Counted from the first letter of the stretch, positions 1-9,681 are shown. The stretch is 64,000 nucleotides of DNA from Gillisia mitskevichiae (GCF_003634585.1 NZ_RBLG01000001.1:496001-560000), one strand, 5' to 3'. Notes: generated from the sequence alone by a model not told the origin. Program-made: numbers and translations.

Positions 1-108
1 TTTAAGAGGATCTATAACCTCTACATGATGATCTCTTTTTTTGGCTGCTTCAACAAGACGCCTAGTTGAATAAAGACTGCTATTTCTTGACAGTATTTTT
101 ATGTTCAT
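1..108 (-). CDS. rimK: RimK-type ATP-grasp ligase, N-terminal fragment (cut by window edge)
   Basis: Only the first 36 codons are present; the gene continues beyond the left edge. The translation starts MNIKILSRN and contains [11 protein letters not shown] and HVEVIDPL, which matches the N-terminus of RimK, the ATP-grasp enzyme that adds glutamate residues to the C-terminus of ribosomal protein S6. The ATG at 108 lies inside the end of the upstream retropepsin-like gene (29-nt overlap), so the two are probably translationally coupled. The catalytic ATP-grasp part is outside the window, so the assignment rests on the N-terminal signature only. Confidence 0.8.
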   Translation of the reverse strand, partial: MNIKILSRNSSLYSTRRLVEAAKKRDHHVEVIDPLK

Positions 109-529
109 TTAATTTTAAATTATAGGATACGTCTACTAGCTCAGGATCTACAATAAATTTTTTGGTAAGAAATTTTCGACCTATTAATACAGGGTAACGC
201 ATTTCTTGCCGAGCAGACAAAGAAAGGGAAATTTTATATAGTTTATCAAAAATCTTGATGGTGGATTGCACTTGGAATCGCTTCTGAATGATGCCATTAC
301 TACTCTTTACGAAAACTATATCGTAATCTTTAAAAATGATCTCTGTTCCATTATAAAGCGGATGTTCTTCATCTAGAAAAGTACAATGAATTGCATCTTC
401 TTGTTCCACAATATTGTTACAATGTATAGAGGAAGTATATGCTCCTGTATCAATTTTTATTGCGATATTTTCCATTTTCAACATTGGAAAATCGGCTTTA
501 TCGAACTTTCCTATTACTCTTTTCTCCAT
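80..529 (-). CDS. RimK-associated retropepsin-like zinc/aspartic protease (RimB-like, Pfam Zn_protease)
   Basis: This 149-residue protein carries [12 protein letters not shown] (Asp27-Thr-Gly-Ala), the retropepsin-type active-site signature, and PVLIGRKFL further on, both typical of the family annotated as ATP-dependent zinc protease (PF05618). Members are usually encoded beside RimK-type ATP-grasp ligases, and in some bacteria they trim the glutamate tail that RimK adds to ribosomal protein S6. Here it sits directly upstream of rimK and overlaps it by 29 nt. No signal peptide is seen, so it is probably cytoplasmic. Its role in S6 processing is inferred from family and context. Confidence 0.75.
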   Translation of the reverse strand: MEKRVIGKFDKADFPMLKMENIAIKIDTGAYTSSIHCNNIVEQEDAIHCTFLDEEHPLYNGTEIIFKDYDIVFVKSSNGIIQKRFQVQSTIKIFDKLYKISLSLSARQEMRYPVLIGRKFLTKKFIVDPELVDVSYNLKLNEHKNTVKK

Positions 530-712
530 GGCTGCAAGTTACAAAATTGATTAATGCGATATTTTGAGTTTGTAAAAAACCAATTTTATAAAACATTTGT
601 TTCAGAAAGGGGAGAACTTAAATTTAAAAACATTTTAGAAAGCTAGAAAAATTTAACATTTACAAGAACCTAAAGTTTAGTGCTCCCAGGAATATGTAAT
701 ATCTTTGAAAAA

Positions 713-2506
713 ATGGAAACTACGCCCCTAAAAATACAATTACAAACACTTCCCGACAGTCCGGGAGTTTATCAATATTACGATAAGAATGGTAAAATTC
801 TTTACGTAGGTAAAGCGAAGAATCTCAAGAAAAGAGTGTCCTCTTACTTCAATAAATCTCATGATAGCCATAGAATAGATGTGATGGTGAAGAAGATCCG
901 TGATATAAAACATATTGTGGTGAACTCTGAAACCGATGCGCTGTTGTTGGAGAATAATCTTATTAAGAAGTATCAGCCACGATTTAATGTGATGTTAAAG
1001 GATGATAAAACCTATCCTTGGATCTGCATAAAAAATGAGCGGTTTCCTCGAGTGTTTCCCACTAGAAGATTAATAAAAGATGGTAGCGAATACTATGGAC
1101 CATTTACCAGCTTTAAAACTGTAAATACCTTGTTGGATCTTATAAAAGGCCTTTATCAATTAAGAACCTGTAATTATGATCTTGCTGAAGAAAAAATAAG
1201 AAACGGAAAGTATAAAGTTTGTTTAGAATATCATTTGGGGAATTGTAAAGGCCCTTGCGAAGCACTGCAGGGGGAGAAAGAATACAACGAGAATATTGAA
1301 GCGATCCGAAATATAGTTAAAGGGAATTTTAAAGAGTCTTTGCAGTTATTTCATCAGCAAATGAGAGATCATGCAGATAAAATGGAGTTTGAAGATGCCC
1401 AAAGGATCAAAGAAAAGATCCATGTATTAGAAAATTATCAGTCTAAATCTACTGTGGTAAATCCAAAGATCAATAATGTAGATGTGTTCTCTATTGTAAG
1501 TGATGAAGGTTATGGATATGTAAATTTCTTACAGATCTCGCATGGAGCCATTATTCGTTCCCATACTATAGAGATGAAGAAAAAACTGGATGAGACGGAT
1601 AAAGAATTACTGGAACTTGGAATAATTGAAATAAGACAACGCTTTAGCTCTATGTCTAGAGAAATATATGTGCCATTTAAGGTAGATGTTGGAGAAGATA
1701 TTAAGATCACGGTACCACAATTAGGAGATAAAAAGAGTATTGTAGATCTCTCCCATAGAAACGCAAGGTATTACAGGCAGGAACAATTTAAACAAATGAA
1801 AATTGTAGATCCAGATAGGCATGTAAATAGGATCATGGCACAAATGAAGGAGGATTTGCGTTTAAGTGTGGAACCTAGACATATAGAATGTTTCGACAAT
1901 TCCAATATTCAAGGAACTAATCCAGTGGCTGCCTGTGTGGTTTTCAAGAATGGGAAAGCCAGTAAGAAAGATTATAGAAAATTCAATATAAAAACTGTAG
2001 AAGGGCCAGATGATTTTGCCTCTATGGAAGAAGTTGTATTCCGAAGATATAAACGATTGCTTAATGAAGATGAACCCTTGCCGCAATTAATAATTGTAGA
2101 TGGAGGAAAAGGACAACTTTCATCAGGAGTTAAAGCTTTAGAAGCATTAGGCTTAAGAGGTAAAATAGCGATCATTGGAATAGCAAAAAGGCTGGAAGAG
2201 TTGTATTATCCCGGGGACTCTATTCCTTTATACCTAGATAAAAAATCTGAAACTTTAAAGATCATTCAGCAACTGCGAAATGAAGCACATAGATTTGGAA
2301 TTACATTTCACAGAAATAAACGCAGTAGTGAGGCTTTAAATACAGAGTTAGAATCTATTGTGGGAATTGGAGATAAGACCGTTGTAGAATTATTGAAGCA
2401 ATTTAGGTCACTTAAGAGAGTAAAAGAGGCTACCTTAGAGGAATTAACACCCGTTATTGGACTTTCCAAAGCGAGTATTATCTATAATAAATATCATCCC
2501 GAATAA
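713..2506 (+). CDS. uvrC: UvrABC excinuclease subunit C
   Basis: UvrC makes the two incisions in nucleotide excision repair after UvrAB loading. The 597-residue product has an N-terminal GIY-YIG nuclease (LPDSPGVYQYY and ILYVGKAKNLKKR, about residues 13-95), a UvrB-binding UVR helix (MEFEDAQRIKEKI, about 215-250), the UvrC RNase-H-like endonuclease (IECFDNSNIQGT; LIIVDGGKGQL) and C-terminal helix-hairpin-helix repeats (IVGIGDKTVVELL). A GTG at 680 gives an 11-residue extension, but the ATG at 713 matches the normal UvrC start and is preferred. The stop is directly followed by the ATG of the patatin gene. Confidence 0.95.
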   Translation: METTPLKIQLQTLPDSPGVYQYYDKNGKILYVGKAKNLKKRVSSYFNKSHDSHRIDVMVKKIRDIKHIVVNSETDALLLENNLIKKYQPRFNVMLKDDKTYPWICIKNERFPRVFPTRRLIKDGSEYYGPFTSFKTVNTLLDLIKGLYQLRTCNYDLAEEKIRNGKYKVCLEYHLGNCKGPCEALQGEKEYNENIEAIRNIVKGNFKESLQLFHQQMRDHADKMEFEDAQRIKEKIHVLENYQSKSTVVNPKINNVDVFSIVSDEGYGYVNFLQISHGAIIRSHTIEMKKKLDETDKELLELGIIEIRQRFSSMSREIYVPFKVDVGEDIKITVPQLGDKKSIVDLSHRNARYYRQEQFKQMKIVDPDRHVNRIMAQMKEDLRLSVEPRHIECFDNSNIQGTNPVAACVVFKNGKASKKDYRKFNIKTVEGPDDFASMEEVVFRRYKRLLNEDEPLPQLIIVDGGKGQLSSGVKALEALGLRGKIAIIGIAKRLEELYYPGDSIPLYLDKKSETLKIIQQLRNEAHRFGITFHRNKRSSEALNTELESIVGIGDKTVVELLKQFRSLKRVKEATLEELTPVIGLSKASIIYNKYHPE

Positions 2507-4732
2507 ATGAAGAATTACCTGATACTTATTGCCATTTTACTATCCTTTTCAGGTTTTGCTCAGGATAAGGAAGAGGTGAAAGTAGGTTTGGTATTAAGTG
2601 GAGGAGGAGCGAAAGGTCTTGCGCATATTGGGGTTTTAAAGGTGATCGAGGAAGCGGGAATTAAAATAGATTACATTGGCGGAAGTAGTATGGGTGCTAT
2701 TATTGGTGGCTTATATGCTGCGGGTTATACCGCTCATCAGTTAGACTCTATTTTCCATGAGATCAACTTTAATATTCTTATTCAAGATAACGTTCCCAGA
2801 AGTTCTAAAACTTTTTATGAGAAGGAAGAAGATGAAAAATATGCATTAACATTACCCTTCGACAATTTTAATATTTCCTTTCCTTCAGGGCTCTCTAAAG
2901 GACAAAATATTTATAATTTAATGTCTAAACTCACTTGGCATTTAGGTGGAAATCAAGATTTTAGTAAGCTTCCAGTTCCTTTCTTTTGTATTGCGGCAGA
3001 TATTGAAACTGGCGAACAAGTTATATTGGAGAAAGGTTCTTTAGCAAAAGCAGTTTCTGCCAGTGGGGCTATCCCATCTATATTTAGTCCTGTAACTATA
3101 GATGGTAAAATATTAACAGATGGGGGAGTAGTAAATAATTACCCTGTTGCAGAATTAAGAAAACGAGGCGCAGATATAGTTATTGGGGTAGATGTTCAAG
3201 ATAGTTTAACAGACAGAAAGCACCTAAAAGGGGTTTTCGAAATACTTACCCAGATAAATAATTTTAGGACCATCGCACATATGGAAGAAAATATAGCATT
3301 AACAGATGTTTATATTAAGCCAAACATCAATGGATTTAGCGTGCTTTCATTTGAAAAAGGTTCAGCAATTATAGATTCTGGAGAGGTGGCAGCTAGAACT
3401 AAATTGAAAAATCTTAAACTAATTGCTTCAAAGCAAACCGGGGAAAGAAAACCACCTATAAAAGTAAAGAGGGTTGATACTATAAATATAGATGCCCTAG
3501 CAATAGAGGGAAATAGCAGTTACCCAAGAGCTTATATCTTGGGAAAACTAAATCTTAAATATGATTCTAATTATACCTTTGAAAATTTAACGGATGGAAT
3601 AAACAAACTCTCTGCAACCGGAAATTTCAATAAGATCAATTATAGTTTAACTCCCAAAAAAGATGCTTATACACTAGCTTTAAAACTGGAAGAAAGCCAA
3701 AGTAAGACCTTTTTAAGGCTCGCCATACATTATGATAATCTATATAAAAGTGGCGCCTTGATTAATATTACAAAGAAAAGTTCATTATTTACAAATGACG
3801 CAGCTTCTTTAGATGTAGTATTAGGGGATAATTTCAGATATAATTTTCAGTATTATATAGATAAAGGATATTATTGGAGTGTTGGAATAAAGTCCAGATA
3901 CAATACATTTAATAAGGGAATTCCATTTGATTTTGTTGATAGTTCCGCAGATGTAGACGGTATTGGAATTAATAATATTGAAGTAGATTATCAGGATTAC
4001 ACCAGTCAGTTTTATATAGAAACCCAATTTCAACAAGTATTTTCATTTGGTGTTGGTCTCGAGCATAAATTTCTGAAGGTTAGTACAGAGACCTTAGATA
4101 ATCTTTCTATGAGTGGGAACCCAAATGGGACATTTGAAAAAAGCAGTTATTATAGCGCGTTTGGATATTTAAAATTAGACAGCTTCGATAATAAACATTT
4201 TCCAACCAAAGGAGTTTATTTTGAAGGGGATTTTCATCTTTATGGATTCTCTTCAGATTATAATAACGATTTTGATGAATTCTCGATAGCCAAAGGAGCG
4301 GTAGGCTATGTCTTTAGTCCGTTTAATAAATTCACTACCAAAATATCTTCAGAAACAGGTTTTAGAATAGGGCAGGTAGGTCCTAATTCTTTAGATTTCT
4401 TTTTGGGAGGGTATGGGAACGATTTTATAAATAATTTCATTCCATTTTATGGTTATGATTTTATAAGCATATCTGGAGACAGTTATATAAAAGGGATGCT
4501 GGAATTGGATTATGAGATTTTCAGAAAAAACCATATAAGCCTTAGTGCGAATTTTGCGAATGTAGAGAACGATCTCTATTCTACTGGAAATTGGTTCTCC
4601 ACTCCAGATTATACGGGATATGCCATTGGTTATGGATTAGAAACATTTTTGGGGCCTTTGGAATTAAAATATTCTTACTCTCCGGAGATCAAACAAAATG
4701 AATGGTTTATTAGTATTGGATTTTGGTTTTAA
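2507..4732 (+). CDS. Patatin-like phospholipase with C-terminal Omp85-type barrel (PlpD-like, type Vd)
   Basis: This is a 741-residue secreted or outer-membrane esterase. A signal peptide (residues 1-19, ending FSGFAQ) is followed by a patatin domain with the oxyanion glycines SGGGAKG, the nucleophile elbow GSSMG (Ser61) and the catalytic DGG (Asp205). A POTRA-like segment (about 325-400, IDALAIEGNSSYPRAY) leads into a C-terminal 16-strand-type barrel ending in an aromatic residue (GFWF). This order matches type Vd autotransporters such as PlpD, in which a lipase is attached to an Omp85 barrel. The ATG abuts the uvrC stop with no gap, so the two are probably co-transcribed. The lipid substrate cannot be told from sequence. 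Confidence 0.88.
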   Translation: MKNYLILIAILLSFSGFAQDKEEVKVGLVLSGGGAKGLAHIGVLKVIEEAGIKIDYIGGSSMGAIIGGLYAAGYTAHQLDSIFHEINFNILIQDNVPRSSKTFYEKEEDEKYALTLPFDNFNISFPSGLSKGQNIYNLMSKLTWHLGGNQDFSKLPVPFFCIAADIETGEQVILEKGSLAKAVSASGAIPSIFSPVTIDGKILTDGGVVNNYPVAELRKRGADIVIGVDVQDSLTDRKHLKGVFEILTQINNFRTIAHMEENIALTDVYIKPNINGFSVLSFEKGSAIIDSGEVAARTKLKNLKLIASKQTGERKPPIKVKRVDTINIDALAIEGNSSYPRAYILGKLNLKYDSNYTFENLTDGINKLSATGNFNKINYSLTPKKDAYTLALKLEESQSKTFLRLAIHYDNLYKSGALINITKKSSLFTNDAASLDVVLGDNFRYNFQYYIDKGYYWSVGIKSRYNTFNKGIPFDFVDSSADVDGIGINNIEVDYQDYTSQFYIETQFQQVFSFGVGLEHKFLKVSTETLDNLSMSGNPNGTFEKSSYYSAFGYLKLDSFDNKHFPTKGVYFEGDFHLYGFSSDYNNDFDEFSIAKGAVGYVFSPFNKFTTKISSETGFRIGQVGPNSLDFFLGGYGNDFINNFIPFYGYDFISISGDSYIKGMLELDYEIFRKNHISLSANFANVENDLYSTGNWFSTPDYTGYAIGYGLETFLGPLELKYSYSPEIKQNEWFISIGFWF

Positions 4733-4747
4733 ATGCAATTGCATTGC
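4730..4747. promoter_or_regulatory. Palindromic operator, site 1, overlapping the -33 box of the efflux operon
   Basis: The core ATGCAATTGCAT (4733-4744) is a perfect 12-bp palindrome, and the right arm extends to TTGCATTGC. It covers the TTG of the promoter at 4739-4768, which is where a repressor would act. A related element occurs upstream of the P-type ATPase at 11414-11431. The two share the half-site pattern GCAnTGCAA centred on AATT. A Fur-family regulator encoded between the two units is the obvious candidate binder (inference). Confidence 0.55.
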
Positions 4748-4768
4748 ACGCAAAAAAAAGTACTTTTG
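4739..4768 (+). promoter_or_regulatory. Bacteroidota-type promoter for the metal efflux operon
   Basis: TTG (4739-4741), a 19-nt spacer and TACTTTTG (4761-4768) match the flavobacterial consensus TTG-N19-TAnnTTTG exactly. The ATG of the next gene lies only 7 nt after the -7 box, so the transcript may have little or no leader. Confidence 0.7.
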
Positions 4769-4774
4769 TAAATA

Positions 4775-5170
4775 ATGAATTTCATCACTTCCATATCACT
4801 AACATTTTTATTCCTTCTTCAAGGATTTGGGCTCACATTGGACCTATGTTGTGAATTACCGAAGATCTCTAATCTTTTTGAACATTATGAAGAGCATAAT
4901 GAAGCTTTTGGAGACTCTTTTATGGAATTTTTAGAAGAAGATTATTTTACTTTTGATGGTTCACAGGAACATCATGATAACTCAGAACATGAAGAATTAC
5001 CATTTCAAGGCAGTCATCATTGTTGTTCACATTCTTTAGTTTTTCAATCTGTAGATACAGAATTTGTGATCTCTCCAGAGATTGCAGAGTTAAAACCTCA
5101 ATACTCGTTTTATAATTCTGAGTTCTTTTCAGAATTTGTTGACTCTCCTTTTCAGCCTCCTCAAGTATAA
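4775..5170 (+). CDS. Small secreted His/Cys/Glu-rich protein, probable periplasmic metal-binding accessory
   Basis: This 131-residue protein has an N-terminal signal-like hydrophobic stretch (residues 1-20). The mature part is acidic and rich in metal ligands: LDLCCELP, HYEEHNE, QEHHDNSEHEEL and SHHCCSHS, with a C-terminal PFQPPQV. It is the first gene of the RND efflux unit, 121 nt before the pump. The composition and position suggest a periplasmic metal buffer or sensor. The CC and PP pairs recall the small Bacteroidota proteins grouped as HYC_CC_PP, but the N-terminal motif differs and I do not claim membership. The start is fixed by the signal peptide and lies just 7 nt from the promoter -7 box. 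Confidence 0.6.
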   Translation: MNFITSISLTFLFLLQGFGLTLDLCCELPKISNLFEHYEEHNEAFGDSFMEFLEEDYFTFDGSQEHHDNSEHEELPFQGSHHCCSHSLVFQSVDTEFVISPEIAELKPQYSFYNSEFFSEFVDSPFQPPQV

Positions 5171-5291
5171 TTTTTAGCAAGGGTTTTAGTCAGATAATTT
5201 AAAGCAGAACATTTGTTGTTGCTCTAAAATTATTTTGTCTTGAGAAAACCGAATTTTTCCATTCTTTTTTCAATTAATATTCAGCTTAATT

Positions 5292-8200
5292 ATGCTTAAT
5301 AGTATTATAAAATTTTCCATTACCAATAAATTGGTAATTGGCTTACTCACTTTTGGACTTATACTCTGGGGTGCATATTCCTTAAAACAATTACCGGTAG
5401 ATGCCGTGCCGGATATCACCAATAATCAAGTACAAGTAATTACTTCTTCTCCAAATTTAGCTGCGGTAGAAGTAGAAAGACTTATTACTTTCCCTATTGA
5501 GATTACGATGGCCACAATTCCTGAAATAGAGGAAATTCGTTCCTTTTCGAGATTTGGATTGTCCGTGGTTACCATCGTTTTTAAAGAAAATACAGATATT
5601 TATTGGGCCAGACAGCAAGTAAATGAACGACTTACTGAAGCACAATCACAGATCCCATCTTCAGCAGGGAAACCAGGGATCGCTCCGCTTTCTACAGGGC
5701 TTGGAGAAATATACCAATATGTGATCACTACCAAAGATGGGTATGAAGATCAATTTGATGATAGAGAATTACGAACTATTCAGGATTGGATAATTAGACG
5801 GCAGTTACTAGGAACCCCGGGAGTTGCAGATGTTAGTAGTTTTGGAGGGCACCTAAAGCAATATGAAATTGCAATAGCTCCAGAACGTTTAAATGCCATG
5901 GATATTTCTATAAGTGAAATTTTTAAGGCTTTAGAATCTAACAACGAAAATACTGGAGGAGCATATATTGAAAAAGGTAATAATGCTTTATTCATTAGAA
6001 GTGAAGGTTTAGTAGGTTCGCTAGAAGATATCGCAAATATTGTTGTGAAGAACAATCCCAGTGGAAGCCCTATTTTAATTAAAGATGTAGCTAAAGTTCA
6101 AATTGGAAGTGCGGTGAGATATGGCGCAACAACGCGTAATGGACAAGGGGAAGTAGTTAGCGCTATTGTCATGATGCTAAAAGGAGCTAATTCTGCTGAG
6201 GTTATAGAAAGGGTTAAGCTTAAAATGGAGGAGATCAAGAAAACACTTCCAGAAGGAGTAGTTATAGAGCCCTTTTTGGATAGAACAAAATTAGTAGATA
6301 AGGCATCGAGCACAGTAACAACAAATCTGGTAGAAGGAGCTCTAATTGTTATTTTCGTTTTATTACTCTTATTAGGAAACCTAAGGGCGGGGTTAATTAC
6401 CGCTTCGGTTATTCCATTAGCCTTACTTTTTGCATTTGGAATGATGCATGTGTTCGGGGTTTCCGCAAACCTTATGAGTTTGGGAGCTATAGATTTTGGA
6501 TTGATCGTAGACGGAGCTGTCATTATCGTGGAAGCCACACTTTTTCACTTAGGAGCTCTGAAATTTACCAGAAAGCTCACCCAGCAAGAAATGGACGAAG
6601 AGGTTTATCAATCTGCTAGTAAAATTAGAACATCTGCAGCATTTGGAGAAATAATTATCCTTATTGTATATCTGCCAATATTAGCTTTGGTAGGAACCGA
6701 AGGAAAGATGTTTGGCCCGATGGCGCAAACCGTGAGTTTTGCCATTTTAGGAGCATTCATTTTATCATTGACTTACGTGCCAATGATGTCTGCTTTGGTA
6801 TTAAGTAAAAACACGAATCACAAACCAAATATTTCAGACAAGATCATGGCTTTTTTCAATAGGATCTATTACCCATTGATAAAGCGCGCAATGAATTTTA
6901 GAATAGGTGTTTTATTGATCACTTTAGGTTTGTTTATAGCTTCTTTATTTGTTTTTCTGAATATGGGAGGAGAGTTTATCCCAACCTTAGAAGAAGGGGA
7001 TTTTGCAGTAGAAACTCGTGTATTGACGGGCAGTTCTTTAAATAACACCATTGCAGCAACCACTAAAGCCGAAAAGATTCTATTGGATAACTTCCCAGAA
7101 GTAGAGCAGGTGGTTTCCAAAATTGGATCTGGGGAGATCCCTACAGATCCTATGCCTATTGAAGCTGCCGATCTTATTATCATTTTAAAAGACAAAGACG
7201 ATTGGACCTCGGCTTCTTCCCGAGAGGAACTTGCAGATAAAATGAGCGAAGCTTTGGATGTGATCCCGGGGGTGACTTTTGGTTTTCAGCAACCTATACA
7301 AATGAGGTTTAATGAATTGATGACAGGAGTCCGGCAGGATGTAGCTATCAAGATCTATGGGGAAGATTTAGATGAACTATCCGATTATGCCCGCCAAATT
7401 GGAAGTATAGCCGAAAATGTTGAAGGCGCTACCGATATTTATATTGAAGAAGTAACTGGCGTTGCACAAATAGCTATCGATTTTAAAAGAGACCAGATAG
7501 CTAAATATGGATTGAATATTAGAGATGTAAATCAGAATATTCAAGCAGCATTTGCAGGGGCTTCGGCAGGATTGGTGTACGAAGGAGATAGAAGATTTGA
7601 CATGGTAGTGAGATTAGATAAGCAAAACAGGAACAATCTTGAAAGCGTTCAGAATTTATACTTATCTGCACCCGATGGGAGAGAGATTCCATTAAATCAA
7701 GTAGCTGAGGTTAGTATAGAAGATGGGCCTTACCAAATTCAGCGTGATGATACTCACAGAAGGATCGTAGTTGCTTTTAATGTTCGTAATAGAGATGTAG
7801 AAAGTGTTGTAGAGGAAATAAGTGCGAAGATAGATGAGGAAATTAGTTTTGCACCTGGGTATACCGTTGGTTATGGAGGACAATTTGAAAACCTTCAGGA
7901 AGCTACGAAAAGACTGAGTTATGCAGTGCCATTAGCATTATTGCTGATATTTATCTTATTGTATTTCACTTTTGGATCTATAAAACAAGGAATACTCATA
8001 TTTACCGCGATCCCACTATCCGCGATTGGTGGTGTATTTGCGCTTTATGTAAGAGATCTACCATTTAGTATCTCTGCAGGGGTTGGTTTTATTGCACTTT
8101 TTGGAGTTGCGGTACTTAATGGAATTGTCCTTATAGCCGAATTCAACCGACTTAAAAAAGATGGAGTAACAGATGTTTTTCAAAGAGTGTATCAAGGTAC

Positions 8201-9671
8201 AGCCACGCGTTTACGCCCGGTGATCATGACAGCCTCTGTAGCTTCTTTAGGATTTCTTCCAATGGCACTCTCAGGTTCGGCGGGAGCAGAAGTACAGCGC
8301 CCTCTGGCAACTGTAGTAATTGGAGGTTTAATTTCTGCCACCCTACTTACTTTAATAGTGCTTCCAGTATTGTACTATTATTTTGAAAAAGGATGGAGAA
8401 AAACTCCAAAAGCTACAATCTTACTTGTGATCTTTGGATTCGGTTTCGGGAATATTGGGTTTGCTCAAGAAAAAGATCCTATAAAAACCTATTCATCTTT
8501 AGAGGAATTAATTACAGCTGCAGTTCAGAATAATCCGGAAATAGAGGCGGCTAAATTCAAAACAAAACAAGTGGAAGCCTTGATCGGAAATTCTTGGAAT
8601 CTTCCTAAAACTGAATTTAACGGGGAGTATGGTCAAAATAATGGTATTTATAATGATGACCTTCGCTTAACAGTTAGTCAGCGATTTGAATTCCCTTCTG
8701 TTTATATAAATAGGTCTAAACTTAATAAAGCTGAAGAAAAAAGTAGTGAGATCTTGGAAGCTCAATCCAAAAACGAACTTATTGCGCAGGTAAAAGCGGC
8801 ATATTACATGCTTTTGATCGAAAAAGGTAGAAGAGAGGTCTTTTTAAAACAGGACAGTATCTATTCCAATTTTAATAGAGCAGCAGAGATAAGGTATAAA
8901 ACGGGAGAAAGCAATATTCTGGAACGCGCTACCGCAGGTTCCAGAGTTGCAGAAATTGAAGTGCAACAAGAAGAAAATCGAGTTGCAATTAGAAGTCATC
9001 AAAGAGAATTACAACAATTACTGAATATAGACCAATTGGTAGATGTACCTTTTTTAGCCACGAAATTTGTGGGAGGGCAGGAAAAAGTAGCGCTTCAAAA
9101 AGATTCTATAGACAATCCACGACTTGCTTATTTTGCAAAGCAAATTGAAGTCTCAGAGTTAGAAAGGAAAGTTGAACAAGCAAAACTTTTACCAGATCTA
9201 AGCATTGGTTATTTTAATCAATCTTCTAATGGTCTTGGACAAAATTTAGCGGGAGATAGAGTGATATATGACTCTTCCGATAGATTTTCGGGAGTCCTAT
9301 TTGGAATTTCACTTCCACTCTGGGCAAAACCTCAACTCTCTAAAATTAAGGCAGAAAGATTTAAGATTAAAGAAAGAGAAGCAAGCTATAAATCTGTAAG
9401 CAATAAGATGAATACTCATTATATTCTCTTACAGGAAAGATTAGCCCAGCTGCAATCAAGCCTTGAATCTTATAATGAACATGCGCTTCCGCAGGCCAAG
9501 TTGATCTTTAAACAGGCCCAAAGAGGCTTTAAGGAAGGAGAAATTGGCTATGTAGAATATATTCAAAGTTTGGATAGAGCAGCAAAAATAGAATTAGATT
9601 ATTTAGAGATTGTCAATAATTTCTATCAAACCAAAACAGATTTAGAATTCATAACCGGAAACCAACAATAA
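5292..9671 (+). CDS. CzcA-type heavy-metal RND pump fused to a TolC/CzcC-type outer-membrane factor
   Basis: This 1459-residue polypeptide joins two parts of a tripartite efflux system. Residues 1 to about 1036 are a full-length HME-RND proton/metal antiporter with 12 predicted TM helices. TM4 contains IDFGLIVDGAVIIVE (Asp401, Asp407), the pattern of CzcA-like Zn/Co/Cd pumps rather than Cu/Ag pumps. After TM12 comes a second hydrophobic stretch (about 1039-1055, FGNIGFAQ) that looks like a signal peptide, followed by an OEP domain (about 1060-1459) with long heptad-rich helices. The adaptor gene follows 10 nt downstream. Such fusions are known in Bacteroidota; whether the chain is cleaved at the internal AQ site is inference. 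Confidence 0.9.
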   Translation: MLNSIIKFSITNKLVIGLLTFGLILWGAYSLKQLPVDAVPDITNNQVQVITSSPNLAAVEVERLITFPIEITMATIPEIEEIRSFSRFGLSVVTIVFKENTDIYWARQQVNERLTEAQSQIPSSAGKPGIAPLSTGLGEIYQYVITTKDGYEDQFDDRELRTIQDWIIRRQLLGTPGVADVSSFGGHLKQYEIAIAPERLNAMDISISEIFKALESNNENTGGAYIEKGNNALFIRSEGLVGSLEDIANIVVKNNPSGSPILIKDVAKVQIGSAVRYGATTRNGQGEVVSAIVMMLKGANSAEVIERVKLKMEEIKKTLPEGVVIEPFLDRTKLVDKASSTVTTNLVEGALIVIFVLLLLLGNLRAGLITASVIPLALLFAFGMMHVFGVSANLMSLGAIDFGLIVDGAVIIVEATLFHLGALKFTRKLTQQEMDEEVYQSASKIRTSAAFGEIIILIVYLPILALVGTEGKMFGPMAQTVSFAILGAFILSLTYVPMMSALVLSKNTNHKPNISDKIMAFFNRIYYPLIKRAMNFRIGVLLITLGLFIASLFVFLNMGGEFIPTLEEGDFAVETRVLTGSSLNNTIAATTKAEKILLDNFPEVEQVVSKIGSGEIPTDPMPIEAADLIIILKDKDDWTSASSREELADKMSEALDVIPGVTFGFQQPIQMRFNELMTGVRQDVAIKIYGEDLDELSDYARQIGSIAENVEGATDIYIEEVTGVAQIAIDFKRDQIAKYGLNIRDVNQNIQAAFAGASAGLVYEGDRRFDMVVRLDKQNRNNLESVQNLYLSAPDGREIPLNQVAEVSIEDGPYQIQRDDTHRRIVVAFNVRNRDVESVVEEISAKIDEEISFAPGYTVGYGGQFENLQEATKRLSYAVPLALLLIFILLYFTFGSIKQGILIFTAIPLSAIGGVFALYVRDLPFSISAGVGFIALFGVAVLNGIVLIAEFNRLKKDGVTDVFQRVYQGTATRLRPVIMTASVASLGFLPMALSGSAGAEVQRPLATVVIGGLISATLLTLIVLPVLYYYFEKGWRKTPKATILLVIFGFGFGNIGFAQEKDPIKTYSSLEELITAAVQNNPEIEAAKFKTKQVEALIGNSWNLPKTEFNGEYGQNNGIYNDDLRLTVSQRFEFPSVYINRSKLNKAEEKSSEILEAQSKNELIAQVKAAYYMLLIEKGRREVFLKQDSIYSNFNRAAEIRYKTGESNILERATAGSRVAEIEVQQEENRVAIRSHQRELQQLLNIDQLVDVPFLATKFVGGQEKVALQKDSIDNPRLAYFAKQIEVSELERKVEQAKLLPDLSIGYFNQSSNGLGQNLAGDRVIYDSSDRFSGVLFGISLPLWAKPQLSKIKAERFKIKEREASYKSVSNKMNTHYILLQERLAQLQSSLESYNEHALPQAKLIFKQAQRGFKEGEIGYVEYIQSLDRAAKIELDYLEIVNNFYQTKTDLEFITGNQQ

Positions 9672-9681
9672 AAGCATCGAA

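Noticed and set aside
5171-5291. Hairpin-like AAAGCAGAAC/GTTGCTCT sequence considered as an attenuator between the small protein and the RND pump
   Set aside because: The arms pair only with gaps, and no T run follows at the right distance.
6098-6538. 146-codon open frame antisense to the RND pump gene
   Set aside because: It lies wholly within a strongly supported gene, and its serine/threonine/isoleucine-rich composition is what reversed coding DNA gives; no domain is recognisable.
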